A stretch of 39,676 nt of DNA from Collinsella sp. OM04-5 (GCF_003439125.1 NZ_QSUU01000006.1:115333-155008), one strand, 5' to 3'. Counted from the first letter of the stretch, positions 1 to 8,281 are shown. The notes: generated from the letters alone by a model not told the origin. Translations and numbers: made by a program.

Positions 1-48
1 TTTGGGCTGCACGTTTTTGTTTTGGGAGATCCATTTGAGCCTCATAGT

Positions 49-110
49 TATGTTCACGTTCGGGAACATAACGCCAGTTGCCTTAGCTAAGTTCACGTTC
101 GGGAACATAG
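49..110. repeat. Tandem palindromic operator-like repeats
   Basis: The 19-base sequence GTTCACGTTCGGGAACATA occurs at 52-70 and again at 91-109, 39 bp apart. The first copy is part of a perfect inverted repeat, TATGTTC (49-55) and GAACATA (64-70), and both copies contain a tighter GTTC-GG-GAAC dyad. The pair lies just past the 3' end of the sensor-kinase gene. It could serve as tandem binding sites for a gene beyond the window edge. The short plus-strand ORF running through it has no coding character. Confidence 0.55.
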
Positions 111-135
111 CCGTCCGCAGCGCAAGACGGCCCGG

Positions 136-1179
136 CTACTCAAAGTATTGGAACTTGTTCGTCGAGAAGGCGAACGTTACGACAAAGCCTTCGCCGGAGT
201 CGGATGCCGCCGTGACGTCGATGCCCATCTTGGAGCATAGGCGCGCCACCAGGTAGAGGCCGATGCCCGTTGCGCGCTTGGTGGTGCGGCCGTTGTCGCC
301 GGTAAAGCCCTTCTCGAACACGCGCGGCAGGTCTGCCGCACACACGCCGCAGCCGTTGTCCGCAACGGTGAGCTCGATGCGCTCGCTCGCCAGGCCCTCG
401 TCCAGTAACGCGCCCGAAAACACGATCTTCGCGCCGTCCTCGCGCGCATATTTAATGCTGTTCTGAATGAGCTGGCCCAGGATAAACTCGAGCCATTTTT
501 CGTCGGTAAAGACCTCGAAGTCGAGGTTCTCGCACACCGGAGCCACGTGCGCCGCAATGAGCTCGCGCGCGTTGGCCTTAATCGCACCCGTCACCAAGGT
601 CTTAAGGTCCCAGCGGCGAATCAGGTAGTCGCGCTCCACGACTTCCGAGCGCGCGTAGTACAGCGCCTGGTCGATATAGCGTTCCACGCGAGCCAACTCG
701 CGACCCAGGTCATCGACACGTGTTGGGTCATCTGCGCCGCCGTCGAGGTTTTCCAGAATCAGGTGAGCCGCCGCCAGGGGCAGCTTGGCCTCGTGGACCC
801 AGCTCTCGATATAGTCGCGATAGTCTTCGGTCTGACGCCGGCCCTCGGCAACCTCGTCGCAGGCGGCTTTGCCCACCCGGCACAGGACCTCGTACTCGAG
901 CTCGCCCTCGGCATAGGTTGGGCATTGCACCATCTCCTGCACCCATGCGGGGCTCTCGAGCTCCTCTGCCGCGCGCTCCAACTGACGCAGAAAACGGCGA
1001 CGGCGAGCGTACTCGATCACGATGCCGAGCATACCGAAGATAAAGGACACGCCAACCGCCACGACCACGATAGAAACGGGTGCGCCGGCGACCGTCAGCA
1101 CAAAGCAGCTCAGCAGCACGCCGCACGTCCACACGGCGACGGGAAGCAGTGCATCTTTAAAGAACTTGCCAAACGACAT
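136..1179 (-). CDS. Sensor histidine kinase, BceS-like intramembrane-sensing type
   Basis: A 347-residue membrane kinase that would autophosphorylate on histidine and pass the phosphate to the regulator encoded just upstream. Two membrane segments (about 11-31 and 36-57) are joined by a very short loop, so there is almost no extracytoplasmic sensor domain, as in the intramembrane-sensing BceS family. The H-box reads SWVHEAKLPL, with His129 the likely phospho-site. The N-box is QLIQNSIKY (Asn240), followed by ADNGCG (about 273-278) and a GIGL glycine box (305-308). The start lies 9 bases beyond the regulator's stop codon, so the two genes are co-transcribed. BceS kinases usually sense cell-wall antibiotics together with a BceAB transporter; no transporter is visible, but the gene runs toward the window edge. 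The ligand is unknown. Confidence 0.85.
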   Translation of the reverse strand: MSFGKFFKDALLPVAVWTCGVLLSCFVLTVAGAPVSIVVVAVGVSFIFGMLGIVIEYARRRRFLRQLERAAEELESPAWVQEMVQCPTYAEGELEYEVLCRVGKAACDEVAEGRRQTEDYRDYIESWVHEAKLPLAAAHLILENLDGGADDPTRVDDLGRELARVERYIDQALYYARSEVVERDYLIRRWDLKTLVTGAIKANARELIAAHVAPVCENLDFEVFTDEKWLEFILGQLIQNSIKYAREDGAKIVFSGALLDEGLASERIELTVADNGCGVCAADLPRVFEKGFTGDNGRTTKRATGIGLYLVARLCSKMGIDVTAASDSGEGFVVTFAFSTNKFQYFE

Positions 1180-1188
1180 AGCCGGCCC

Positions 1189-1860
1189 CTAGACCGAATA
1201 GCCTTGGCCGCGATGCGTCGTCAAATACCCCTTGATGCCGATTTTTTCGAGCGTGGTGCGCAGGCGGTTGATGTTGACGGTGAGCGTATTGTCGTCCACG
1301 AAGGCGTCGGAGTCCCACAGGTCCTGCATGATGGCCGAGCGCGAGACGATCTTGCCCGCGCGGCTCAGGAGCAGCGAGAGAATGCGCAGCTCATTTTTGG
1401 TGAGCTCGGTGCTGTCGCCGGTCGCCGTGTTGGTGACCATAGAGCGGGCGAGGTCGAGCTCCAGCCCCTTGTGGACGAGCGTGCTGCGCTCGCCTGACGC
1501 CGCGGTGCGACGCAGCAGTGCGTTGATGCGCGCCACGAGCACGCGCGCGCTATAGGGCTTGGGAACAAAGTCGTCCGCGCCGAGCGTCATGGCCATGACC
1601 TCGTCGATCTCGGTCGTGCGCGACGTGAGGACGATGATGGGGACCTCGGATTCGCGGCGAACCTCGTGGCAGATATGCTGGCCGTCCTTGACGGGAAGCG
1701 TGAGGTCGAGCAGCACCAGATCGGGCGCGGCGGCGAGAATATCGCGCGAGACATGCTCGAACGATTCGCAGGCCTCGATTTCAAACCCGGCGCGGGCAAG
1801 GATGTCGATAAGCTCACGACGAATGGGCTCGTCGTCCTCAACGATATAAATCAGCGCCAT
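1189..1860 (-). CDS. OmpR-family response regulator
   Basis: A 223-residue DNA-binding response regulator. The receiver domain (about 1-115) has the acidic pair Asp9/Asp10, phospho-acceptor Asp52 in VLLDLTLP, the switch Thr79 and the conserved Lys101. A winged-helix output domain follows (about 125-223), ending THRGQGYSV as is typical of the family. The ATG at 1860 was chosen because AAGGGAG sits just upstream and the receiver domain begins at once; an in-frame start at 2037 would add 59 residues unlike any receiver. It is first in a two-gene operon with the kinase downstream. Partnership with that kinase is inferred from adjacency. Confidence 0.92.
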   Translation of the reverse strand: MALIYIVEDDEPIRRELIDILARAGFEIEACESFEHVSRDILAAAPDLVLLDLTLPVKDGQHICHEVRRESEVPIIVLTSRTTEIDEVMAMTLGADDFVPKPYSARVLVARINALLRRTAASGERSTLVHKGLELDLARSMVTNTATGDSTELTKNELRILSLLLSRAGKIVSRSAIMQDLWDSDAFVDDNTLTVNINRLRTTLEKIGIKGYLTTHRGQGYSV

Positions 1861-2037
1861 GGATTCCGCTCCCTTCTTGGTTGTCTTGCCACCATTATGG
1901 CTGCGGAGCCGCAAGTACGCGCCTCGCGCGGCAACAAGGTGACAGAACTGTTCGCGAACGAAAGCGTTGGCTCGCCCCTCGCTCGCAACGGGCGCGGGGA
2001 TCAAATGATTATTAAATCCCCGTCCCAGAAAAATCAT
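1861..2037. other. Intergenic region with nested dyads
   Basis: This 177-bp gap should hold the promoter of the two-component operon and the 3' end of the upstream gene's transcript. CGGGGAT (1995-2001) pairs with ATCCCCG (2016-2022), and AAATGATT (2003-2010) pairs with AATCATTT (2032-2039). These overlapping dyads could be a weak terminator or an operator. No convincing promoter hexamers were found. Confidence 0.4.
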
Positions 2038-2745
2038 TTAGCAGCGGGCACGGAGCTTTTCGTAGCCTTCGGCGAAGAAGGCGACCGTCGCGGCGTCGGC
2101 CTCGGCGGCGTCCGTCTCGCTTGCGGGGACCACGCCGTGCTCGTCGCTCACCAGGAACAACGCGCCCTTGAGCTGCGCGGGAATGTCTACGCGCGTGACC
2201 GGGATGCCCTTGGTCTGGGCCAGCTGCTCGATGAGCGTCGCCGTGCCGCACAGGAACTCGTCCGCCGGCGCCACAAAGGCGAGCTCGCCGTTGTTGACGG
2301 CGGCGAGCAGCTCGGGCGCCACACCAGTTTCGTCAGCCTCGGAGCGGGCCTCGGCAGAGCGGGCACGCAGCGCCTTGGCCGACGTATCGGCGAGCGGCTC
2401 GTACTCCCCCACCGTCATGGCGGCGTTGCCGTTGATGTCGATCACCAGCATGAGCACGCCGTCGCGTGCGGTGTAGTCGCCTTCGGCAAGCGACCACTCA
2501 ACGTGCTGTTTGGCCCAGCTGAGCATGTTATGGGTAAGCGGCTCGCCCTGCACCAGGCGCTCGGATAGCGCGCGAATGTGGCGGTTGAGCATGGGCACCT
2601 TTTTGTTGGACATGCGCCAACGGCAGACAAGCGCGGGCTTGTCGAGCGTGAACTTCTCGACCGCCTCCTGATTGGCGCAAAAGTCCTCGTACGCACGCTG
2701 GTCCTCGGCATTGCCAAACAGCTCGGCATCATCAATCTGGGGCAT
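2038..2745 (-). CDS. Hypothetical protein
   Basis: A protein of 235 residues that I do not recognise. It has no signal peptide, membrane segment or obvious catalytic motif. It is rich in Ala and Glu, with a moderately acidic C-terminal third, and looks soluble and cytoplasmic. The start at 2745 (MPQIDDAELF) was chosen over the one at 2769 because GAAAGG lies 7 bases upstream of it. Coding character is good: codon use matches the neighbours and the opposite-strand frames look like shadows. It stands between purH and the two-component operon, separated from purH by a strong hairpin, so it is probably its own transcription unit. Confidence 0.7.
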   Translation of the reverse strand: MPQIDDAELFGNAEDQRAYEDFCANQEAVEKFTLDKPALVCRWRMSNKKVPMLNRHIRALSERLVQGEPLTHNMLSWAKQHVEWSLAEGDYTARDGVLMLVIDINGNAAMTVGEYEPLADTSAKALRARSAEARSEADETGVAPELLAAVNNGELAFVAPADEFLCGTATLIEQLAQTKGIPVTRVDIPAQLKGALFLVSDEHGVVPASETDAAEADAATVAFFAEGYEKLRARC

Positions 2746-2786
2746 GGTCATACCTTTCGTGTTAGTCATTCCGTCCTCTTATACCA

Positions 2787-2821
2787 AAAAGACGGCCCTC
2801 CAAACGGAGCGACCGTCTTTT
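2787..2821. terminator. Bidirectional intrinsic terminator
   Basis: AAAAGACGG (2787-2795) pairs with CCGTCTTTT (2813-2821), and an inner CTCC/GGAG stem lies within the loop. A-runs and T-runs flank it on both sides, so it can work in either direction. It sits between the end of purH and the start of the hypothetical gene, and most likely ends purH transcription on the minus strand. Confidence 0.8.
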
Positions 2822-2890
2822 GCAGAGATAATTTTAGAAGCGAGGCGGTCCAAGGGACGAGATAACATCCCATCCTCCCCAGTCAACCTA

Positions 2891-3007
2891 ACAGGTCGGC
2901 GAGGGTTGCCCAGGTGCCGCAGATTGCCGTGAAAGAGGAGCGACGCGTACTTGGGTACGCGGGCGACGAATGAGCGGCAAGGTGCGGTGGTTGGGCAAGC
3001 CGCAGCG
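2891..3007. repeat. Long palindromic intergenic repeat, copy 1
   Basis: About 117 bp that recur, with substitutions, at 31115-31232. The element is one large imperfect palindrome: GCGTAC (2945-2950) and GTACGC (2955-2960) form the apical stem, TTGCCG/CGGCAA an outer stem, and GCCGCA/TGCGGT a further one. It starts 13 bp beyond the purH stop codon. The second copy also lies directly behind a biosynthetic gene on the minus strand. The shape resembles dispersed REP/BIME-type intergenic elements; its function is unknown. Confidence 0.85.
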
Positions 3008-3019
3008 CCACCTCCCTAC

Positions 3020-4627
3020 TTAATGGCGGAAGTGGCGCGCACCCGTGAAAACCATCGCAATATTGTGCTCGTTGCAGGCCTGGATGCTCTCGTCATCGCG
3101 CTTGGAGCCGCCGGGCTGGATGATGCAGGTCACGCCGTGTGCGGCAAGCACGTCGACGTTGTCGCGGAACGGGAAGAACGCGTCGCTTGCGCAGGCAAAG
3201 CCGCCCTTCTCCACGCCCTCGCGCTCGCAGAAGTCCTCGGCGCGCTCGCAGGCAAGCAGCGCAGAGTCAACACGGTTGGGCTGACCGGGGCCCATGCCAA
3301 TGCCGGCCTTGCCCTTGGAGACCAGGATGGCGTTGGACTTGACGCCCTTGCAGACCTTCCAGGCAAACTCGAGCTCGGCCATTTCGGCATCGGTGGGCTT
3401 GCGGTCGGTGGGAAACGTAAAGGTCGCGGGATCCTCGGTCACGTGGTCGACTTCCTGCACCAGCATGCCGCCGTCGATGGAGCGCAGCTCCACTTGGGCA
3501 CCGTGGTCCACGCCGCCGGTAGCCAGCACGCGCAGGTTGGGGCGCTTGGCCATGCGCTCGAGCGCCTCGGCGGTATAGCTCGGGGCGATGATGACCTCGA
3601 CGAACTGCTTGTTCTGATCGGCAAAGTGCTCAACCAGCTCAAAGGGAACCTCGCGGTTGCAGGCGATGATGCCGCCGAAGGCGCTCTTGGGATCGCAGGC
3701 GAAAGCGCGGTCGTAGGCGGCCGTGATGTCCTCGGCAACGGCGGAACCGCAGGGGTTCTGATGCTTGAGGATCACGCAGGCCGGCTCGTCGAACTCGCGG
3801 ACCAGGTTCCAGGCGGCATCGGCGTCCAGATAGTTGTTGTAGCTGAGCGGCTTGCCCTGGATCTGCTCGGAGCCCACAAGCGGGAACTGAGAGCTCGCGG
3901 TGTTCTCGCAGCCCTCGGCAAAGCGGTAGACCGTAGCCTTTTGCTGAGGATTCTCACCATAGCGCAGGTCGTCGACCTTCTCCAGCGAAATCTCGAGCTT
4001 GGCAGAGGTGTCCGCCACGTCGCTTGCCTGGGCGGCAAGCCAACGGGAGATAGCCGTGTCGTAGGCGGCGGTGGTCTGGTAGACCTTCACCTGCAGGCGA
4101 CGACGGGTGGCAAGCGTGGTGCAGCCACCGGTCTCGCGCATCTCGGCCAGGACGGCATCATAGTCGGCCGGGTCGGAGATGACGGTAACGCTCGCGGCGT
4201 TCTTGGCGGCAGAGCGCAACATGGAGGGGCCACCGATGTCGATGTGCTCGATGGCATCCGCAAAGGTGACCTCGGGGTTGGCGACGGTCTTCTCGAACTC
4301 GTACAGGTTGACGACGACCAGGTCGATCAGCTTAATGCCGTGCTGGGCGGCCTCCTGCATGTGCTGCTCGGAATCGCGGCGGGCCAGCAGCGCGCCGTGA
4401 ACCTTGGGGTGCAGGGTCTTAACGCGGCCGTCCATCATCTCGGGATAGCCCGTGAACTCCTCGATGGGGGTTACGGGAACGCCCGCGTCCTCGATGGCAC
4501 GAGCCGTGCCGCCCGTAGAGATGATCTCGACGCCAAAGTCATCGACCAGCGTCCGTGCGAAATCGACGACGCCCGTCTTATCGGTAACCGAGATCAACGC
4601 GCGCGCGATCTTCACATCAGATCCCAT
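3020..4627 (-). CDS. purH: Bifunctional AICAR transformylase / IMP cyclohydrolase
   Basis: Catalyses the last two steps of purine synthesis: formylation of AICAR by 10-formyl-tetrahydrofolate, then closure to IMP. The 535 residues match the usual length. The N-terminal MGS-like cyclohydrolase domain (about 1-145) has [10 protein letters not shown] at 69-78. The transformylase domain follows, with RYGENPQQ at 222-229 and the catalytic KHQNPCG at 288-294. The start at 4627 has a strong AGGAGGA site. No other pur gene is adjacent, so it appears monocistronic. A palindrome in the upstream region (4702-4723) may be a regulatory site. Confidence 0.97.
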   Translation of the reverse strand: MGSDVKIARALISVTDKTGVVDFARTLVDDFGVEIISTGGTARAIEDAGVPVTPIEEFTGYPEMMDGRVKTLHPKVHGALLARRDSEQHMQEAAQHGIKLIDLVVVNLYEFEKTVANPEVTFADAIEHIDIGGPSMLRSAAKNAASVTVISDPADYDAVLAEMRETGGCTTLATRRRLQVKVYQTTAAYDTAISRWLAAQASDVADTSAKLEISLEKVDDLRYGENPQQKATVYRFAEGCENTASSQFPLVGSEQIQGKPLSYNNYLDADAAWNLVREFDEPACVILKHQNPCGSAVAEDITAAYDRAFACDPKSAFGGIIACNREVPFELVEHFADQNKQFVEVIIAPSYTAEALERMAKRPNLRVLATGGVDHGAQVELRSIDGGMLVQEVDHVTEDPATFTFPTDRKPTDAEMAELEFAWKVCKGVKSNAILVSKGKAGIGMGPGQPNRVDSALLACERAEDFCEREGVEKGGFACASDAFFPFRDNVDVLAAHGVTCIIQPGGSKRDDESIQACNEHNIAMVFTGARHFRH

Positions 4628-4701
4628 GCAGTCCTCCTGTCTGGTACGCCGCCGTGCTCTGTGAGTCGGTGATACGTCGATCTGCAGCGCTCGCGCAGCG
4701 G

Positions 4702-4723
4702 CATTGAAAATACTGATTCAATG
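4702..4723. promoter_or_regulatory. Palindrome upstream of purH
   Basis: CATTGAA (4702-4708) and TTCAATG (4717-4723) form a perfect 7-bp dyad with an 8-base spacer. It lies about 75 bp upstream of the purH start, in the region shared with the divergent acetyltransferase gene. It has the form of a repressor operator. No purine riboswitch core was recognised here. The assignment is inferred from position only. Confidence 0.4.
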
Positions 4724-4904
4724 TAGCGCATCGAGCGCATCGATGCACCCCGCAACGGGCGCATGTGCAGAAAAAGTTTGCGAGCAGAGGGGATGGGCAC
4801 GGCACCGGGCACGGTGAGTTCATGGAACACAGGGGCACCATAATTAGATGCCATTGGCGTGGTAGAACTGTGCTCGATATGCATCCGCAAAAGAAAGAGG
4901 CACC

Positions 4905-5546
4905 ATGGTCTCGCGGGTTCTCTACCGACCGTTTGATACCGAAGACTTCGACGCCATCGCGCTGATTCTGCAGCAGCTTTGGCATAACAATTCGGATAAC
5001 GATGAGTACAACCGCCTCGAGGCCGCGTGCGACCTCGCCTATTGCCTTTCGTCATCGACGTTTTCGCAGGTTGCCGTAATCGACGGTCAGGCGCGTGGCA
5101 TTTCGCTCGCGCGTGCGGGACAGAGCTCCGGCGCCACCGTTAAGGAACATTGGATGGATACCGAACGCGCGCTGCTATCGCAGATGCGTGAACTGGAGCC
5201 TGATGCCTGCGCCGAGTATCTCTCGTTTGTGCGTGCAACCATCCGAACCAACAACCGCCTGCTCGAGAGCAGCCCGTTGCCGCACGACAACGAAGTCACG
5301 CTGCTCGCCGTCGATCCCGATGTCCACGGCCTGGGCGTTGGCTCGGTTTTGCTCGATGCCGGGGTCTCGTACCTGTCCTCGCGCGGGGCGACAAGGGCGC
5401 ACCTGTACACCGACTCCAACTGCTCGTGGAAGTTCTACGAGTTGCACGGCTTTAAGCGCACGGCCACGCACCGCGCCAACCGCGAAGAGCGCCGTCACGA
5501 CATGCCGCGCGAAAGCTTCCTCTACGAACTCGACCTAACAGCCTAG
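4905..5546 (+). CDS. GNAT-family N-acetyltransferase
   Basis: A 213-residue cytoplasmic acetyltransferase that would move an acetyl group from acetyl-CoA to an unknown amine. The GNAT core is in the C-terminal half: VTLLAVDPDVHGLGVGSVLL (about 127-146) contains strand 4 and the pyrophosphate-binding HGLGVG loop, and WKFYELHGFKR (about 173-183) is the usual end of the fold. The first 100 residues are less typical. The ATG has AAAGAGG a few bases upstream. It diverges from purH and is probably a single-gene unit ended by the hairpin at 5741-5781. The substrate cannot be predicted. Confidence 0.85.
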   Translation: MVSRVLYRPFDTEDFDAIALILQQLWHNNSDNDEYNRLEAACDLAYCLSSSTFSQVAVIDGQARGISLARAGQSSGATVKEHWMDTERALLSQMRELEPDACAEYLSFVRATIRTNNRLLESSPLPHDNEVTLLAVDPDVHGLGVGSVLLDAGVSYLSSRGATRAHLYTDSNCSWKFYELHGFKRTATHRANREERRHDMPRESFLYELDLTA

Positions 5547-5561
5547 CCCAGGCAGCCACAC

Positions 5562-5597
5562 CTAGTCATTTAAGTCTGTCCCCAATGAGTGGCCTAG
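5562..5597. repeat. CTAGTCATT palindromic repeat, copy A
   Basis: The left arm CTAGTCATT is followed by a TTAAG..GTCCCC core and an AATGA..CTAG right arm. Related copies stand at 8026-8062 (inverted orientation) and 30159-30189. All three lie close to the 3' end of a gene or in an intergenic gap, suggesting a small dispersed intergenic element. Confidence 0.6.
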
Positions 5598-5629
5598 GGG
5601 GTTTGTAGATAGCCCTGGTCAAAAAACAT

Positions 5630-5829
5630 CAAATATGAGTACTGTTACCTTTTTAGTAGCAGCGATTTGGGACATTTTTGATGCTTGTAGGCATGACGAC
5701 CAGCTGCATGAGCTGACGTAGCTCCCCAAATGTTCAATGAAATGGGCTCCTAACGAGAAGTACTCTCATTAGGAGCCCATTATTATGTGCAAACATATGT
5801 GACCAGCGCAGCAACAGTACTCATATTTG
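5630..5829. repeat. Inverted-repeat element (MITE-like)
   Basis: CAAATATGAGTACTGTT at 5630-5646 is repeated exactly in reverse complement at 5813-5829. Partial similarity continues outward from both arms (a GG.CAAAAAA stretch). The interior has no ORF but contains the 13-bp hairpin at 5741-5781. The form, about 200 bp with inverted ends and no transposase, fits a miniature non-autonomous element or its remnant. Confidence 0.55.
5741..5781. terminator. Bidirectional hairpin terminator
   Basis: AATGGGCTCCTAA (5741-5753) is perfectly complementary to TTAGGAGCCCATT (5769-5781), and an inner GAGA/TCTC stem extends it. Flanking sequence is AT-rich on both sides without a long T-run. It lies between the convergent acetyltransferase and DUF2207 genes, where a shared terminator is expected. 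Confidence 0.65.
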
Positions 5830-5957
5830 GCATTTTTTGTCCACTGCCCCTTGCGCGAAGGTCCTCAGCGGAAAGTTTGGCCCGTTTCGATGCACAAAAA
5901 TGGGATGAATCTTCCCTGGCAACCGCCCAGAAAGATCCACCCCAAAGCAAGCGCTCA

Positions 5958-7904
5958 CTAGAACGTTCCGCCGCCGCCTCCGCCGGCGCCGCCACCACCG
6001 CCGCCAGAGAAGCCGCCGCCGCTGCCGCCGCTCGAGCTGTCGGAGCTCGAAGCCAGCTCGCGGATGGTCTCGTGGTACACATCGTTGAACGAATCGAGTG
6101 GGGACTCGTTGCCGTAGTGATGGTAATACCACCAGTAGCAGGGGTAGTTGTCGTAGAAATCGTCGCTGTTGCGCAGGTCCGCAGGCACGGCTTCGGCCAG
6201 CTGTCGCAGCACTTCTTTCGAAACGCCCAGAGCAACGCCCATCACCAGCAGTTTGTTCCACAAGATCAGGTCGCTGGGAATGGCCTCCTTCAGGCGCGTA
6301 AAGTCCTCGAGCCAATGCTTGAGCGCCTTGCAGCGAGCCGCCACCTCGGCGCCCTCCGGCGTGTAGCGACGGAAGGTGCAGCTCAGAACAAAGCCCACGA
6401 TCGTGACGGGGATCGAGATCATAGCGGCGCCGACATTGGCATCCGCAAAGTCGGTATAGATCAGAGAGCCCAGAATGCCAAAGACGATGATGATGCCGAG
6501 AACCAAGCCGGCAACCAGGGCGATGGTGCCGTCCGAGGCGATAAGCTCGCGCGTCTCCAGCTTGCCCTTAACCGTGCTCTGATAGTCCTCGAGCTTGTCG
6601 CCAACAGATTCAGTACGCTCGCTGGCATACTCCTCCAGCTCGCTAAACGTGCGTGAACGGACGCCGTCTTTATCGGGCTTAACGCCGGCGAAGAAGACCT
6701 TGAGCACATCGCGATCGATGCCGTCCTTCTTGGCAGCCTTCCAGGCCTCGTCGGTCACTGTGATGCGATACGTCTGCTCCTCTTTTTCGCGACGGAGCAG
6801 ACCCTTCTTCTTGGTCTCGGTCGCTTCTTCCAGCTTGATCACGCGGTCGTCGGTAAGCTTCATAAGCGTGGCGATATATGCCTGATCGGGCACCTCGTTC
6901 CAGCTCATGAGGGCCGAAAGCACGGCGGGATGGTCGGCCGAAGGCACATCGCGGAAATATTCGTCCTGGAAAAGCGGCTTGGGCTTGGGCCTGCGCAGCT
7001 TAAGCATCACGATCACACCGGTATAGGCAACCGCCACGACAACACACACCACGGCAATCGCGCTGGCAACCGCACGCGCGTGCTCACGGCGGGCGTTAGC
7101 TTCGTCGGCCCATTCCTTCTCTTCGCTCAGGATCGTTGACATGCGCTCTTCGCCCGAGGCGGCAAGCTGCGGCACCCAGTCGCTGGGGAAGGCGATGCGT
7201 GCCTCGGCGAATTCGCCCTGGTGCACGCAGGGAATGGTGTAGGTGACCATGGGCTCGTCCTCATCGAGCGACACGTCGCCCGTCAGCGGACCATGGCCCC
7301 ATGCGCGGAAGTTATCGCCCTTGACGGCCGCCGTCCCGGCAGCGGCATTTGCGAAGCACACTTCCATCTCGACGTCATCGGAATCCGCAGACCAGCCGTC
7401 GCCCACGAACTTCCAGTAGAGCTCGGCGGTATCGGCCCAGTTCATAACCGCACCGGTCATGGTGTAGCTCACGTAATAGATCGCGCTGTCGCCGCTCTCG
7501 TGGGGGCTGAACACCTTAATCCTTACGCCGTCACCGGTCTGCTCGACCGTGTAGACGCCAGAATCGCCCTTGTTCGCGCTATCGACTTTGTTAAACGCGG
7601 TGTCCTCTTCCTCGACACTCAGCACGTCAACGCCCGCCGTGCCGCCCTGCTGGTTGGTGCCCGTATTGATCTCCCAAAACACGCCGTTGATGTCGTCGTC
7701 GAAATCAAACTGGCGTCCCTCGACAACGGTCAGCGATCCATCGGCCTCGACCGTGGCACCGATATAGGTTTGGGTCATGGAGTAGCCGTCGGCGTGCGCG
7801 GCGGCAGGCAGCAGCAACAACGCAAGCGCAACGAGCGCGCAGACGGAAGCGAATCGCGCAAACAGGCGGCGCTGCCGGCTGACTTTGGCGGCGAGGGTGT
7901 TCAT
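5958..7904 (-). CDS. DUF2207-type membrane protein with Gly-rich tail
   Basis: A 648-residue protein with an N-terminal signal peptide (hydrophobic run ending AAAHADG, about residues 17-40). An extracytoplasmic domain of the DUF2207 kind follows, including EADGSLTVVEGRQFDFDDD. Membrane segments lie at about 270-295 and as a pair at about 460-510, with charged cytoplasmic stretches between. The C-terminus is a Ser- then Gly-rich tail ending GGGGGGTF, a feature common in DUF2207 proteins. The ATG at 7904 has AAAGGATG upstream and opens directly into the signal peptide, so the longer frame is rejected. The family's function is not established. No neighbour suggests a partner. Confidence 0.85.
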   Translation of the reverse strand: MNTLAAKVSRQRRLFARFASVCALVALALLLLPAAAHADGYSMTQTYIGATVEADGSLTVVEGRQFDFDDDINGVFWEINTGTNQQGGTAGVDVLSVEEEDTAFNKVDSANKGDSGVYTVEQTGDGVRIKVFSPHESGDSAIYYVSYTMTGAVMNWADTAELYWKFVGDGWSADSDDVEMEVCFANAAAGTAAVKGDNFRAWGHGPLTGDVSLDEDEPMVTYTIPCVHQGEFAEARIAFPSDWVPQLAASGEERMSTILSEEKEWADEANARREHARAVASAIAVVCVVVAVAYTGVIVMLKLRRPKPKPLFQDEYFRDVPSADHPAVLSALMSWNEVPDQAYIATLMKLTDDRVIKLEEATETKKKGLLRREKEEQTYRITVTDEAWKAAKKDGIDRDVLKVFFAGVKPDKDGVRSRTFSELEEYASERTESVGDKLEDYQSTVKGKLETRELIASDGTIALVAGLVLGIIIVFGILGSLIYTDFADANVGAAMISIPVTIVGFVLSCTFRRYTPEGAEVAARCKALKHWLEDFTRLKEAIPSDLILWNKLLVMGVALGVSKEVLRQLAEAVPADLRNSDDFYDNYPCYWWYYHHYGNESPLDSFNDVYHETIRELASSSDSSSGGSGGGFSGGGGGGAGGGGGGTF

Positions 7905-8025
7905 AGGCACATCCTTTGTCTGTGATACCAGTAACGCCATTGTCCCACGTTTACGGGCGCACATGACGAACATCTAGGCCAGCGGAGTATCAAACGGGAC
8001 GAAAGTCACGCCCGCACCCCGGCAG

Positions 8026-8062
8026 CTAGTCATTGGGAACGTTCTTAAATGACCAGTCATTA
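8026..8062. repeat. CTAGTCATT palindromic repeat, copy B
   Basis: CTAGTCATT (8026-8034) is followed by a GGGAACGTTCTTAA core and AATGAC, then a second partial AGTCATT. The core is in reverse orientation relative to the copies at 5562-5597 and 30159-30189. It lies upstream of the DUF2207 gene. Confidence 0.6.
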
Positions 8063-8126
8063 GGGGCACCCTTGGCATAGCCCGCCCCGGCAATAGATAC
8101 CACTTCACAGCTCCGTCACAGGTGTA

Positions 8127-8281
8127 GCGGCTTTGTGTGGGCGCGGCCCGCGCTGATTGAGCCGCCAACCGAGGGGCATAAAGCAGTTGAGCGAAACGGT
8201 TTGCCCCTTTGCCGTTCGCTCGAGGATTATGTCCCCCTTTTCCGCGGAAACCCCGGCAGTTGCGAAGAGCTGCTGGGGTTT
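8127..8281. other. Structured intergenic segment, possible RNA leader or small RNA
   Basis: Several stems can form: GCGGCT (8127-8132) with AGCCGC (8160-8165); AGGGGCA (8172-8178) with TGCCCCT (8202-8208); and GAGCG-A-AACGG (8189-8199) with CCGTTCGCTC (8212-8221). The last two overlap and are mutually exclusive. A strong hairpin closes the segment (AAACCCCGGCAG 8248-8259, CTGCTGGGGTTT 8270-8281). No known riboswitch was recognised and the transcribed strand is unclear. Confidence 0.35.

Larger units (their letters stand above)
5547..5957. other. Gene-free region with three repeat structures
   Basis: This 411-bp gap between convergent genes holds a CTAGTCATT-type repeat (5562-5597), a 17-bp inverted repeat pair (5630-5646 and 5813-5829) and a strong hairpin (5741-5781). 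Short ORFs cross it but have no recognisable product. It looks like an accumulation of small repeat elements around a terminator. Confidence 0.6.

Noticed and set aside
2..256. An 84-codon plus-strand frame at the window start
   Set aside because: It translates the tandem 19-bp repeats and then runs antisense into the kinase gene; no coding signal.
2951..4672. A 573-codon plus-strand open frame over purH
   Set aside because: It is antisense to a clear purH gene, has no ribosome-binding site and its Gly/Leu/Val/His-rich translation is the usual product of a GC-rich shadow frame.
5783..6315. Minus-strand frames overlapping the end of the DUF2207 gene
   Set aside because: They are Thr/Ala/Arg-rich alternative readings of the repetitive Gly-rich tail region.
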